Notes: generated by a model not told the origin, from the letters alone. A stretch of 64,000 bases of DNA from JABSSA01 sp039960995 (GCA_039960995.1 JBDVKF010000076.1:1-64000); one strand, 5' to 3'; shown: positions 1-8,974, counted from the stretch's first letter. Numbers and translations: made by a program.

Positions 1-84
1 GTCATGCTGCCCTTGATTGTCCAAAACCATCCGTACGGCACGTTCGCGCACTTCTGGGGAATATTTGTTCGTCGTTTTGTTCAT
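1..84 (-). CDS. IS3-family transposase OrfA, N-terminal part (runs off window)
   Basis: This 28-codon open fragment on the minus strand starts at ATG 84 and reads MNKTTNKYSPEVRERAVRMV and onward. That is the standard opening of the IS3-family OrfA helix-turn-helix protein, in which 'YSPEVRERAVRMV' precedes the DNA-binding helices. In complete elements OrfA is joined to the DDE protein OrfB by programmed frameshifting, but OrfB would lie outside this window. The upstream bases to 137 carry the terminal repeat. Whether the element is intact cannot be judged from here. Confidence 0.7.
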   Translation of the reverse strand, partial: MNKTTNKYSPEVRERAVRMVLDNQGQHD

Positions 85-137
85 GATGCTCCATCCTACT
101 CATGAGTTGGAGCCTCCGGCAAACCCGGCGCGGTTCA
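1..137 (-). mobile_element. End of an IS3-family element inserted in tniQ
   Basis: The minus strand begins at 137 with TGAACCGCGCCGGGTTTGCC, a terminal inverted repeat of the type found on IS3-family elements. An OrfA start follows 53 bp further in. The element continues beyond the left edge, so its other end and target duplication cannot be seen. Position 138 is where the tniQ coding sequence stops matching its family, so this element disrupted tniQ. The boundary is inferred from the repeat, not from comparison with an empty site. Confidence 0.7.
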
Positions 138-897
138 CTGCCGTAGCAGGCGAAGTGATCCGGATCGTGTCCAGTGCCTCAGAGATCGCTTCTGGTCCCT
201 CACTGTATATGGAGAATCCAATATCGGTCGCTTCTTCAGTCTGTTCAGGGGATAGCTTCATGACAGCGACACGGTGGCCATGCTCTAATATAGCGCCCAA
301 CATTTCAGACGCGGCAAGAACCTGTTCTAGGGTCTGATCAGCCATCCAACTATTATCTGGGAGAGATCGACCATCAAGGCGTACCCTTAGCCACGACAGG
401 TAATCCGGCGTCTCTGTGGATGTAGTCTGAGTTTCTCCGAGAGTTTCAGGACCGATGGCGAGGCGTAAGTTGGTCTCATTCTTGCAAGGGGCATCAATTA
501 GCCAAGCCGAATGGCGATCACACCGGACGACATGACGAAAGCCCCAGATGAGACGGAACCTACGATCAGCCCGTTGGCCATCTTCTGCTATACAGGACGG
601 ACAATAGCGGGCGGCGCGCGGACTCAAGAAGGTTTTGGAGATGTCTTCGCCCCGGAAAGATGCTCCACGCTGAAATATGCGAATTGAGGACCGCCCAATA
701 TCCTCCACTGGCAGTCCCACCGCTGCAGCGAACCGGACAACGGCCTCCTCGCGTCCAGAAGTAAAGTGCTCTGTATTGATACCAAAATCCCTGATCACGC
801 GCTCCATTCCTCGCCCTGTATGCAGCATGGACGTTCGGTCGGCATATGACAGGAGCGTTTCCTCAGGATGGAAAAGTAGTGTAGGCCAAAGCGTCAT
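100..897 (-). pseudogene. tniQ: TniQ transposition/target-selection protein, truncated by IS insertion
   Basis: The protein starts at ATG 897, which overlaps the tniB stop (TGATG), and opens MTLWPTLLFHPEETLLSYAD, the usual start of TniQ/TnsD proteins. It has the TniQ zinc-finger signature: CPSC near residue 100, followed by a C-x-x-H pair (RCDRH) about 30 residues later. Family members are normally around 400 residues. Here true TniQ sequence ends at about 138, where the IS3-family terminal repeat begins, and the last 12 residues (to 100) are encoded by the insertion sequence. TniQ links the transposase to its target, so this copy of the transposon is probably unable to transpose by itself. 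It is the last gene of the visible operon. Confidence 0.85.
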
Positions 898-1871
898 CAA
901 TGCCCCCAACCGATAGCGTTGAGCTCAGCCTTCACCACATCCCATTCAGCTGGTTCAAACGGCGTCATACCGAGGCCCGACTTAGACTTCCGAAACATAC
1001 GGTCGGCAGCCTTAAGCGTAATGACATCTTGTTTCCGGGTAATCGCTGCCCGAAGAATTCCCTTGCCGAGCGCGACACATTTTCCAACCTGCCCCCTCTC
1101 GGCAAAGAGAATTCGTTCTGCAAGCGCATCCTCCTTGGCAAAATTCAGGCCTAACATGTTTGCGGACTTTTCGAAGTTCTTGCCAAACGATGCCGCGCCT
1201 CGCGTGTTTGGAAGGATTCTTGAGAGCGGGAGCTCATTGAACCGGCGGATGGTTTCGCCCGTAGCCTCAGAAAGGATCGCATCCTTCAGGCCCGGCACCC
1301 CGGCGATGATGAGAGCCACGCCGTGCTCAGACTGTACGATGTGTTTCAATGCCTGAATTGACGCAGGAATATCGCGACCAGGGCCAGATCGAAGAACGTG
1401 ATGGCATTCGTCTATCACGAGTGCCTTGATGCCCACCAATCCAAAACGATGCCGTGCGATTTCCCAGGCGTCTGCTGCGCGCAGCTTGGAATCGACTTTC
1501 GTGTACCCCGTCTTCGCGAGTATGATTTCGGCAAGTTTCTTGATCGTAGCCTCCGGCGGCACCGTAATGAAGAGCGTATTTCCGCCTTGGTCGACCTTGA
1601 ATTTGGTCAAAACAGGATCAACCCGCAGCGCGCGCTTCAACAGCGCCGTCTTGCCGTTGCCTGAGGCCCCAAGGACCATCAGACCCCGAGTTTCATCGTT
1701 CAGAGGATCGTATAGTGGTTCTGCAGTCCTGAGCCCATCATCATCGACCTCGAACAGGTCCGTCAGATGGTCTTCCAGCTCGTCTTCCGCTCCGAATTTC
1801 CAGTACCGATCTCCCAGCCAGGCAAGCTTTTCGGTAATGGTGGTGGGGTTCATTTTCATCATTTCATTCAT
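897..1871 (-). CDS. tniB: TniB, AAA+ ATPase regulator of transposition
   Basis: This is a TniB/TnsC-type ATPase that bridges the target-bound TniQ and the DDE transposase and controls target-site use. A Walker A motif (GASGNGKT) lies near residue 70 and a Walker B motif (ALVIDECHH) near residue 150, followed by sensor-type residues, as in the AAA_22/TniB family. Length (about 325 residues) is normal. I prefer the ATG at 1871 because GGAG lies six bases upstream; a GTG at 1877 overlapping the tniA stop (GTGA) is the alternative. Its stop overlaps the tniQ start. No disabling change is visible. Confidence 0.9.
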   Translation of the reverse strand: MNEMMKMNPTTITEKLAWLGDRYWKFGAEDELEDHLTDLFEVDDDGLRTAEPLYDPLNDETRGLMVLGASGNGKTALLKRALRVDPVLTKFKVDQGGNTLFITVPPEATIKKLAEIILAKTGYTKVDSKLRAADAWEIARHRFGLVGIKALVIDECHHVLRSGPGRDIPASIQALKHIVQSEHGVALIIAGVPGLKDAILSEATGETIRRFNELPLSRILPNTRGAASFGKNFEKSANMLGLNFAKEDALAERILFAERGQVGKCVALGKGILRAAITRKQDVITLKAADRMFRKSKSGLGMTPFEPAEWDVVKAELNAIGWGH

Positions 1872-1873
1872 GT

Positions 1874-4069
1874 TCACTCCATAGAATCATCGTCAAAATC
1901 TGTGTCGCCGTCCCACACATCATCATGTGCGACCTCGGTCACGTGGTTACTGTCTTTGATGTAATCGCGCGTACCGTCATCAATATCGTCAAGCAGTCCA
2001 CGAAAGGGCCCCGCCTTGTGACGACGCTCTGCCGTGTCTGCGTGACGAACGAAGCGTTCGACGTCTTTCCGAAGTTCTGCTGGCGTTTTGGGAAGAGAAA
2101 TCAGCCCCTTCAACTGCTTCAGTCGAACTGACTCTCTGGTGGCATCAATGATGAAATCGCGGCGCGCCCGCAGTTCGTCGGGGTCTTCGTCTTGCTGTTC
2201 CTGAAGCCATTCGCACAGATCGATATCATTCTTGCCAATCCACCGCTCGTCTTTAGCAGGTATTATATGCCATGGCCCGTCATCGCAGCGCGCGCTGATT
2301 GTGCCAATGTCGCCATCCCACCGGAGAAATTCAAAATGCTCCGCATTTGAATTGACGAAATGCTCCATGAGGAAATCTGACTCATAGTCGATATGGCGCA
2401 CCCGAAGCCCCGATGGATTGAGTTTACGGCGACCCGGGATACCGAAGACTTCGCGCATTTCGTCACTGCTGAGTGAGCGTGGCGTGCATTCCTTGATTGC
2501 CCTATCCCAGGCCTGCTTTGGTGACATACCGAGAGCGGTATGTTTTTTCGTGTGATATGCATCGACAGTCCAACGCACCAACCATACTAGAAACGCTTCC
2601 AAAGTGAGAGTTGCACGGCTCGCAGGGTCGTTTTCTTCACGCTCGACAACATTGCTAAATGCACGCCCTGAGAAGCGCAGCAGCAGATCGCTGTGGATCG
2701 TCCTGAAAACACGCTCAATAAAAGGTTTTAACCAGGGCTTGCCAGCCGGCGCACCAAGGTTGGTAATGCCGAGGCTGGCGAGAACGTCATAAGCATCATC
2801 CGTGACGTACGCAGACCCACGATCAAGCACGATGGTTTCAGGCGCCCCTGCCATCGGCCAGCCAAATTTTGCACCAACCGCATCTGCAATTGGATTTTTG
2901 TCCGAGTAAATCATTTCCACAGTTTGTTTCAGGGGGCTTTCAATGCCCTCCGGTACAATCTGAAGCGCAACGAAACAGCGTGTGTGAACATCAAGTGCTG
3001 CAGACAGGGTGACGCGTCGAGCAAGACCATCCAGCCCCAAAATGTTTTTGATTGATTGAGGCAAATGCTCAAACAAACCTGTGCTTTGCATGAGGACGAA
3101 CAGATCGACTGTGTATTCATCAATCTCGACACGCTGCAAAGCACGATACGTTTCAATCCCCATGCCCAGAGAGTGGAGGTCCTTATAAGCCTTGTCCCAA
3201 CCGTGTTTTCGGATTTTGTGGTCAAGCGGGGCATTCTCTTTGATCAGTCGAAGAATGTAGTCATAGCCGACCCGCTTCATCTTAGCAGCAGGAACGGGCA
3301 ACCGCTCGCGCCTTTGGTTTTCAGCATCTATGGCGGCTTGGACACTCTCAACGAGTGACTTGATCGTTACACGCTCTTGGTCCAAAAGGGTGCCGAGAAC
3401 ACCCTCAATGAAGTTGTCGGTTGCGTCATCGTACCGTTTGTATTTCCCGCAGTTCCGATACTTGTCAAAGAGACCGTTATCGCCATCAATACGCCACTGC
3501 CAATACCACTTCCACACGGTTTGACCGCATTTGAACCCCTGATGGAATTCAACGGACTTTTCGACTTCCCTCTTTGATTTTTTGGTTCGCGCACCGCCTC
3601 GCTTGCTCTCTCGAATAGCAAGCGCCGCCAAATATTCATCGTACCGGTTTTTGCCTGCTGCGACGATTTTGATGATTTTATCGCAGAAGTCGTCACGGAC
3701 CGGCTGGAGTTCACCGGCATCAATCAAATCCTGGATTGCCAACACATATTGCTTCTTAAAGCGTTGTCGAGCAATCTCGATAGGCAAACGCTCAACCCGA
3801 CGGATTTCTTGGGGGTCGAACGGTTTGGCCAAGGGGCGTCGTAGGATTTTGAGGTTGCCGTAGTTGTTTTCGGTGACGATGGCGTCATACGACATGACAC
3901 CAGCCGTGCTCTCATGACACTCGCCAGTATCAGGGTCCGTCCATTCATCCCAGAAAATCATGTACCCCTCAGACCGCAACTCAAGGACGCGCCCATTGCG
4001 AATGCCGACAGCGAACTCGCAATCCTTCTCAAGAAGAACTCTGGTCTTTTTCTTGAAGGGAGCAGCCAT
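1874..4069 (-). CDS. tniA: TniA, DDE (Mu-type/rve) transposase
   Basis: This is the catalytic strand-transfer transposase of the Tn7-like module, 731 residues. An N-terminal helix-turn-helix/Mu-type DNA-binding region precedes an integrase (rve) catalytic core with plausible acidic triad members near residue 316 (EIDEYTVDL), near 412 (IVLDRGSAY) and near 449 (KPFIERVF). A Mu-transposase C-terminal domain of about 200 residues follows. The start ATG (4069) shares one base with the TAA stop of the TnsA-like gene. A 108-bp stretch of this gene (2450-2557) recurs at 9544-9651 in a slightly diverged form. The reading frame is full length. Confidence 0.9.
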   Translation of the reverse strand: MAAPFKKKTRVLLEKDCEFAVGIRNGRVLELRSEGYMIFWDEWTDPDTGECHESTAGVMSYDAIVTENNYGNLKILRRPLAKPFDPQEIRRVERLPIEIARQRFKKQYVLAIQDLIDAGELQPVRDDFCDKIIKIVAAGKNRYDEYLAALAIRESKRGGARTKKSKREVEKSVEFHQGFKCGQTVWKWYWQWRIDGDNGLFDKYRNCGKYKRYDDATDNFIEGVLGTLLDQERVTIKSLVESVQAAIDAENQRRERLPVPAAKMKRVGYDYILRLIKENAPLDHKIRKHGWDKAYKDLHSLGMGIETYRALQRVEIDEYTVDLFVLMQSTGLFEHLPQSIKNILGLDGLARRVTLSAALDVHTRCFVALQIVPEGIESPLKQTVEMIYSDKNPIADAVGAKFGWPMAGAPETIVLDRGSAYVTDDAYDVLASLGITNLGAPAGKPWLKPFIERVFRTIHSDLLLRFSGRAFSNVVEREENDPASRATLTLEAFLVWLVRWTVDAYHTKKHTALGMSPKQAWDRAIKECTPRSLSSDEMREVFGIPGRRKLNPSGLRVRHIDYESDFLMEHFVNSNAEHFEFLRWDGDIGTISARCDDGPWHIIPAKDERWIGKNDIDLCEWLQEQQDEDPDELRARRDFIIDATRESVRLKQLKGLISLPKTPAELRKDVERFVRHADTAERRHKAGPFRGLLDDIDDGTRDYIKDSNHVTEVAHDDVWDGDTDFDDDSME

Positions 4070-4752
4070 TACGCAGCCGTTCCGCGTTCTATCAGGGTTT
4101 TTCCACGGATCTTCTCAGGTGTGAAAAGACGCGCATGCCCAGCACGAATGGCGCGCGCGACACTAAAGAAGCCTCGCCCTGAAAGGCCGATACTCTCAAG
4201 AAAGTCGTTGATTGGCGTCGTAGTTTCGAGCTGAGCCAGTCCATCAACAACAATGGCGTCGATCTCCGGCTCCGGTTTTCTCGCCGCGTGATAAAGTTCA
4301 GCGTTGTGCAGTTCAATCGGACTGATATTGCGCTCAGTCACAGTTGCAACGGCATCGCAAATATTACCAATCGCAGCATTCTTCACGGCTCCGATCGTCG
4401 CCTGGTACTCATACGTCGTGGCAATCCGTTCCGGCTTGACGGAGATACAGATTTTTTGCCCACCCTTTGTCGTGAACCTAAAGTCGAAAAAATGCTCGCT
4501 CGTAACGCCTTTCGGGTGATTGAATGGCAGCGTTGCCAACTGCTCTTCAATGTCCGCGAAATCGTCACGGTAAATTAGGCAAATTGCTGTCTTGAATTCA
4601 GTATAGCTAGCAAACCCAAGGCGCTGAGGCTTCCCGTTGACGTTGTCATAAACCAACTCGCCAACGAAATGGCCCTTTGACGATTTCGGAATCGTACGGA
4701 CTGCCCGACTCTTTAAGGGGGGCGACATTAGGTGCTTTCTAGCTCGGGTCAT
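4069..4752 (-). CDS. TnsA-like heteromeric transposase endonuclease subunit
   Basis: The 227-residue protein fits the TnsA nuclease family, which cuts the non-transferred strand so that the element moves by cut-and-paste. The core shows the restriction-like order E52 (ASYTEFK), D90 (FFDFRFTT) and K106 in ISVKPE, matching the E...D...(E/Q)xK layout of TnsA. The second half would contact TniA/TniB but has no motif I recognise. TniA-type elements of the Tn5053/Tn402 kind lack this subunit and move replicatively, so its presence puts this module on the Tn7-like side. It overlaps tniA by one base and is first or second in the operon. Confidence 0.7.
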   Translation of the reverse strand: MTRARKHLMSPPLKSRAVRTIPKSSKGHFVGELVYDNVNGKPQRLGFASYTEFKTAICLIYRDDFADIEEQLATLPFNHPKGVTSEHFFDFRFTTKGGQKICISVKPERIATTYEYQATIGAVKNAAIGNICDAVATVTERNISPIELHNAELYHAARKPEPEIDAIVVDGLAQLETTTPINDFLESIGLSGRGFFSVARAIRAGHARLFTPEKIRGKTLIERGTAA

Positions 4753-4958
4753 GGCCCTATACCTCCAGCACCTTGGCGGCCGTCGGACAGACTTTCATTG
4801 CAACCTTTTGACATGGCTTCGCAGCGCCGATACGCAACAAGACAAGCAGCATACTCGGATTCTGAGCAGGGCACGCCTGCTGCACCTCGGTTCCCACATG
4901 CTGACAACAAGATCGCCGCTTGATATTTTGTCTCTTCACCCATTGGGCAAGTCTCCAC
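4749..4958 (-). CDS. Small cysteine-containing ORF coupled to the TnsA-like gene
   Basis: This 69-codon ORF has a GTG start at 4958 (an ATG at 4943 is possible) and ends with an ATGA overlap on the TnsA-like gene, which is the main reason to take it seriously. The product is soluble, with five cysteines spread over it (METC, LSACGN, VPCSE, AACLV, RRCEA). I recognise no family. It could be a small accessory protein or a chance ORF whose stop happens to overlap. There is no strong ribosome-binding site. Confidence 0.3.
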   Translation of the reverse strand: METCPMGEETKYQAAILLSACGNRGAAGVPCSESEYAACLVAYRRCEAMSKGCNESLSDGRQGAGGIGP

Positions 4959-5416
4959 TGGTCCGCGCCAGCTTGGTTCTGGGCGGTGATTAAAATCTAA
5001 GAAGTGATAATCAGCACGTGCTATCCAAAGAGCCTCACAGGCCTCTTTGATGTAGCAATCAACTTCTGGGCCCTAGGGCCCTCACTTCGTCACGCCACGC
5101 ATTGGCGCAGTATTTGTTTACGTCTCCGTGACCGGAGATCTGATCGTGACCCTTGAAAGGCCATCCATTTCAAGACAGGCTCAAAATGCACTTTCGCATC
5201 ATTGAGTCGAGTCATTTTTATATTTATTTCATGCACTTAGCGAATTTTCCAACTGCTATCAAAATCTCAAACGCATAGGTGCTCTCGGTTTTCAAAGCTT
5301 AGTTCGTTTTCGCATTCGCATCAGACATGAACATTCTTTGACTGATACTTATGGGGAGATTTCAAATCTGGGAATAGGTCAGCAGAAACGATATGTGGAC
5401 AGACTGTCTACTTTAC
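4959..5416. other. Non-coding interval right of the Tn7-like genes
   Basis: No convincing gene lies in this stretch of about 460 bp. It becomes visibly AT-rich around 5210-5350 and contains a perfect GGGCCCTAGGGCCC palindrome at about 5079-5092. This is where the right end of the Tn7-like element would be expected, but I could not find a set of repeated transposase-binding sites by eye. Confidence 0.4.
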
Positions 5417-5992
5417 TCAAATGCGTGCCTGACGGGCGCGATAAGACTGCACGGCTTCAAACAGCCAGAAGAAATGATCAAGGCCGCCAATTTCTATATC
5501 TGGTGGCAAGCTGAGCTCTCCTGCGCAGATACAGCGGCCAATGAGACCGCCGTCGTCAAGCAGAAGTTCGTTCGTCAACAGTTTGAGAAGACGGCGGGCG
5601 GTCATGTATGCCAGTTTATGTTCGTCTTTGAAATCATGCGCAGCGATGGTTTCGAAGCTGCTCATCGTTGCTTTTCGCTCTATGATGTCCTCGGCAGCCA
5701 AGAAATATGTTAGCATTTTTTTATTGGCGCCATGCGCAAAAGTTCTGGTGGTCGCGGAAAAATGGTAGGCACATTTTCGGCAGCGATAGGTTTTTCGCGA
5801 ACTCTTCGGCGCGATGTCTCGCGCGTCGCACCGCGGACAATACAGTCCAAGTTGCCATCGCACTGCGTCCAAGTGTTCAACACAAGAATCACTATCGGGA
5901 AATTTAGCTGTGACCCCGCCTTCTGGTAGGAGAAGTGACAAGGTCATCCAATGGATGCGCTCAATATCGTGTTTGGACAAAACAGACTGCAT
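5417..5992 (-). CDS. Orphan zinc-ribbon protein resembling the IS1595/ISXO2 N-terminus
   Basis: This is a protein of about 191 residues counted from the ATG at 5992 (an upstream ATG at 6067 would add a hydrophobic run). It opens with a helical segment, then 'LDAVRWQLGLYCPRCDARD' and 'YRCRKCAYHFSATTRTF', which is the CxxC...CxxC zinc ribbon that starts IS1595-family transposases. The DDE domain that should follow is absent. The second half is helical and ends 'LDHFFWLFEAVQSYRARQ'. It may be a transposon accessory or regulatory protein, or a truncated transposase that ended in new sequence. It lies between the Tn7-like operon and a small secreted operon. Confidence 0.6.
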   Translation of the reverse strand: MQSVLSKHDIERIHWMTLSLLLPEGGVTAKFPDSDSCVEHLDAVRWQLGLYCPRCDARDIAPKSSRKTYRCRKCAYHFSATTRTFAHGANKKMLTYFLAAEDIIERKATMSSFETIAAHDFKDEHKLAYMTARRLLKLLTNELLLDDGGLIGRCICAGELSLPPDIEIGGLDHFFWLFEAVQSYRARQARI

Positions 5993-6253
5993 GCTCACTC
6001 TATTACGAGAGTTTTTCACCCTCCAAAAGAGGAGCAACGCCATTCCAAAAAACAGCCCTTCATGCAACTTGCGGCGAAAGTCGGCTGTGAGCCCAGATTA
6101 GCGGGTGCTGCGGGTTGAACTAATGGCAGCTATGCGCAGAAAGCCGACTTTGCAAAGTCTTGCAGTGGATGGCGGATTAAAGCCCATTTTGCGTTTTCCT
6201 GCACGTCGCATAGTTGGAAGTGAAGGGCGCCATGCAGTTTTTGGTCTCATTTT

Positions 6254-7579
6254 CTAGTTGTTAGCTGATTTTATCGCCTGACCCACAATCGCTGCGCAAT
6301 CTTGTCGACTGTTTTGCGAGCACGACGCATTCAGTCGTGCAATTACATTCGCTATTGCTGAAGGATACAGAATTTTAGTCGTTTCTACTATCGATTCGAA
6401 CAGCTCTTGATACTGCCGCGGATTGTTCACGCTGTAATAGAAGGCACGTGGTAGATAGGTGCGCAGCTCTTCTTGATATTGCTTACCACCGTTGAACTGG
6501 TCGGGCAGCTCAAAGCTCTTTATCGGAAAGTTCTGAGGGACCGGGCCAACAGTATTAGTATCGAAGTGTAGATACGCATTCTCTACATAACGAGGCAAAA
6601 CCTTTCCAAAATTCGGATTTTCTCGCTTGCAGGTTATCGTCTGCGCCAGACCGCCAAACTTGTAAAAGTCTTTTTCTCCCCAATCGGAGTCGCGATAGGC
6701 AATGACTGTGAAGTCTAGCGAAACCGGGCCGTCTTCGGATTCCGTTCCAATCCCGATTGCAGAAGCCAGCGTTCCTACGTACGCCGTGCCTTCTTCGTTC
6801 AATGTGACTTCGCCTAGGTCAAAAATTTCAATTGCCTTGAGTGACCATGAAAGGCTGTTAATTTCCCACTTTGACGGGCCTTTCTCGTATTCCTTTATTG
6901 GCACCACTATGTCGGGCGAAATATCGCGCAACAGTCCGCAACCTGTCGAGACATCCGACGCATAGCCATCGTGTATTGTTAGGCGTGGATGAATACGGTC
7001 CTTTACCTGTGTTGTGTATCCGCGGGCCTCAAACCAATTAAACTTTTCGTTCGTGTGTACGATCTCAAGTTCTGACTGAGGATTATACAACACCAATTTT
7101 TCAACATCAGCTTTTTTTATCTGAAAAGACCATCCGATACCAACCTCAGCCTTAGACGTACAGGCCAAATCCCTGCAGCCTAGATAGGTTGAGTGGGTTA
7201 CCACGTCAGATGTGTCTCTGTCACTAAAGGTACCGACTGATAAATCACGCTTCAACACAGTCACGGGGATTCCATGATGCGTCGTTCCCTGGAGATAGTC
7301 AGACCGTCCAGGTGCATTGCTCGGCTCTAAGTTGTAGATGATCGTCATACCAGGCAGAAACGTAGCAACCCTATTGCCTTCTTTCTCCGCACCGGAGTAG
7401 CTTTTTGCTCCCCGCAGTTCGTTGTTGCCAATGTTAGAGAGCGCGAACGTTCCGCCGACGACCCAGCGACCGCCATCAGGGATACCACTCGCTGGGTTCT
7501 GAGCAAAGGCTGCAGAGGCAGTGCAAAGGGCCAAGATACTGTATTGAATGCATTTCATCAGTTTTAATCCTGTATTCAT
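6254..7579 (-). CDS. Secreted protein of unknown function
   Basis: The protein has 441 residues and a clear Sec signal peptide: from the second methionine it reads MKCIQYSILALCTASAAFAQ, with cleavage expected after AFA. The rest is a soluble, beta-rich exoprotein or periplasmic protein with several cysteines (for example 'GCRDLACTSK' and 'NASCSQNSRQDC' near the end) that could form disulfides. I recognise no family. The start at 7579 overlaps the stop of the upstream gene by four bases; the ATG at 7558 has a better-placed AGGA. It probably forms an operon with the membrane protein before it and the 37-residue peptide gene further upstream. Confidence 0.65.
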   Translation of the reverse strand: MNTGLKLMKCIQYSILALCTASAAFAQNPASGIPDGGRWVVGGTFALSNIGNNELRGAKSYSGAEKEGNRVATFLPGMTIIYNLEPSNAPGRSDYLQGTTHHGIPVTVLKRDLSVGTFSDRDTSDVVTHSTYLGCRDLACTSKAEVGIGWSFQIKKADVEKLVLYNPQSELEIVHTNEKFNWFEARGYTTQVKDRIHPRLTIHDGYASDVSTGCGLLRDISPDIVVPIKEYEKGPSKWEINSLSWSLKAIEIFDLGEVTLNEEGTAYVGTLASAIGIGTESEDGPVSLDFTVIAYRDSDWGEKDFYKFGGLAQTITCKRENPNFGKVLPRYVENAYLHFDTNTVGPVPQNFPIKSFELPDQFNGGKQYQEELRTYLPRAFYYSVNNPRQYQELFESIVETTKILYPSAIANVIARLNASCSQNSRQDCAAIVGQAIKSANN

Positions 7580-8058
7580 TTGAAATTACTCGCCATCTCG
7601 TGCAGAGCATCTCCGAATTTGGCCGCGAAATCGTCAAGATCGGCCTGACTTAGCAGTGACGTATCAGCTCTAATTGCCTCACCTTTAACTTTCAAATCGA
7701 TAAGAGTTTCAAATTTTTGGTCAGGGTAATGTGCTCCGAGTTCGCGCAAGACTCTGTTTAGTTCGGTCAAAAATATCGAAACTGCGCTCCGACACTCTTC
7801 TGTCTTTGCTTCCCTAGAGTTTCGCACGCAGTCCAGAGTCGAGTAGGCTTCTGAAAAGCGTGTCGTAAGCGCATTCAGTTGACTATTGCGAAACGCGTTC
7901 AGAGCGTCACGCTTTGACGTCAATTCTATTTTTTGATCGACTGCGGACACGATAAACTGCGCTAAGATAGCAATCACAATCCCGGAGAATAAGGCTTTAA
8001 AGGTAATCTCGACCAAGCTCTGTAAAAGCGATTCTTTTTTACCTGACCAGAACGACAT
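7576..8058 (-). CDS. Membrane-anchored protein of unknown function
   Basis: About 160 residues from the ATG at 8058 (MSFWSGKKES), with GGGGG 12 bases upstream; the frame is open to 8118 but the added residues look non-native. One N-terminal transmembrane helix (ALFSGIVIAILAQFIVSAV) is followed by a predicted coiled, mostly helical domain with two cysteines. The topology suggests a membrane-tethered helical domain. Its stop overlaps the start of the secreted 441-residue protein (ATGA), so the two are likely translated together and may act together at the envelope. No family was recognised. Confidence 0.6.
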   Translation of the reverse strand: MSFWSGKKESLLQSLVEITFKALFSGIVIAILAQFIVSAVDQKIELTSKRDALNAFRNSQLNALTTRFSEAYSTLDCVRNSREAKTEECRSAVSIFLTELNRVLRELGAHYPDQKFETLIDLKVKGEAIRADTSLLSQADLDDFAAKFGDALHEMASNFK

Positions 8059-8127
8059 TGTCAGAATTTGCCCCCAAAAATACCTACAGTGCCACGTCCT
8101 CAACCGAACGAGACGCATAGCTCTTGT

Positions 8128-8241
8128 CTAGCAGCGTTGGTATCTTGAGTTGCAAGCATCCGCTGGGACTGTAGAAACAGCGATCAACGCGACAGAGGAC
8201 GTTAGAATAATAGCAAAGCAAAAAACAGACTTTAAAGACAT
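8128..8241 (-). CDS. 37-residue secreted peptide or truncated exported protein
   Basis: A short ORF starts at ATG 8241 with AGGAG placed seven bases upstream. It encodes MSLKSVFCFAIILTSSVALI and ends PADACNSRYQRC before TAG at 8128. It is nearly all signal peptide; if cleaved after ADA it would release a nine-residue peptide with two cysteines. It lies about 70 bp upstream of the membrane-protein gene on the same strand. It could be a leader peptide, a small secreted peptide, or the start of a longer exported protein cut short by a stop. The ribosome site and signal peptide support expression; function is unknown. Confidence 0.45.
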   Translation of the reverse strand: MSLKSVFCFAIILTSSVALIAVSTVPADACNSRYQRC

Positions 8242-8974
8242 CTCGAGCTCCTAAACATTTTAATTCAATGCACGAAGCTTTTCATAAAAACTTCGCTTCG
8301 TCAATTTATAGTTGAACATTGTGGTCAGCACCATTTGACTTGAGGTATGTCACCTTACCAACAACAAACATCTTCGAACGACGATAACATTGCTAATCAA
8401 TAGTTTGGCAGGATGCGAATGATGACCAGTAGATTTATCGATAGTTAGCTTTAGGTGTGCAACTTTTTTTTGCGGGTGCTTGCAATTGCTACTCAAGCAT
8501 GCATTTCAATAGATCTTGCAGTGTTGCTAAACGTTCGCGTTGGACGCATCGCGGTTGTTGGTGGTGAACCTATGAGGGGCCTTGAAGTCCGCTGGCCTGC
8601 CAAAGTCACTTCAAAACCAATGTCTCATATGGACTGACAGCGGCCATCTGATGCACTCCAGTCAAGGTCGGCTCTGTCTAAGGTTTGTGGCTGCTGTCAG
8701 CGTGAGCTGCAGCGGCGACAAATGCGACAAGGAGGAAAGCGCGGGCGGGTTTTCGATGCTATGGGGGTTGTTCGTTACGACCGCAGCGTCCGATGCGCTG
8801 AGAGAACGGGATTTTGATGACAGGCGGCGTCGATCGGTCGATTTGCCCGGCATGGCTTTGCCCGTTTTTGCCCCATTTTGCTGTCGTAGGTGCAATATGG
8901 CCTCGGATTTTCTGAGAGGGTCGCACTGACTGCTCCGGCGTCGGTGTAAGCCAGTGTCGGTTTCTTCTCTTTTA
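8242..8974. other. Interval without a supported gene
   Basis: No gene can be supported in these roughly 730 bp. ORFs exist on both strands but have no family resemblance or ribosome-binding site. The left third (8242-8460) is AT-rich and probably holds the promoter of the minus-strand peptide gene. The right part is GC-rich and lies next to transposase remnants, so it may be decayed mobile DNA. Confidence 0.5.

Larger units (their letters stand above)
138..4958 (-). mobile_element. Tn7-like (TnsA/TniA/TniB/TniQ) transposon core, truncated
   Basis: Four genes on the minus strand, each overlapping the next by a few bases, make up a Tn7-like transposition module in the order TnsA-like nuclease, DDE transposase, AAA+ regulator, TniQ. 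Elements of this kind carry TGT/ACA ends with several transposase-binding repeats. I could not identify the ends with confidence: the left one would lie past the IS3 insertion and the right one should lie upstream of 4958. The limits given are those of the gene block, not of the transposon. The island of cargo to the right (5-17.5 kb) may or may not belong to the same element. Confidence 0.75.
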
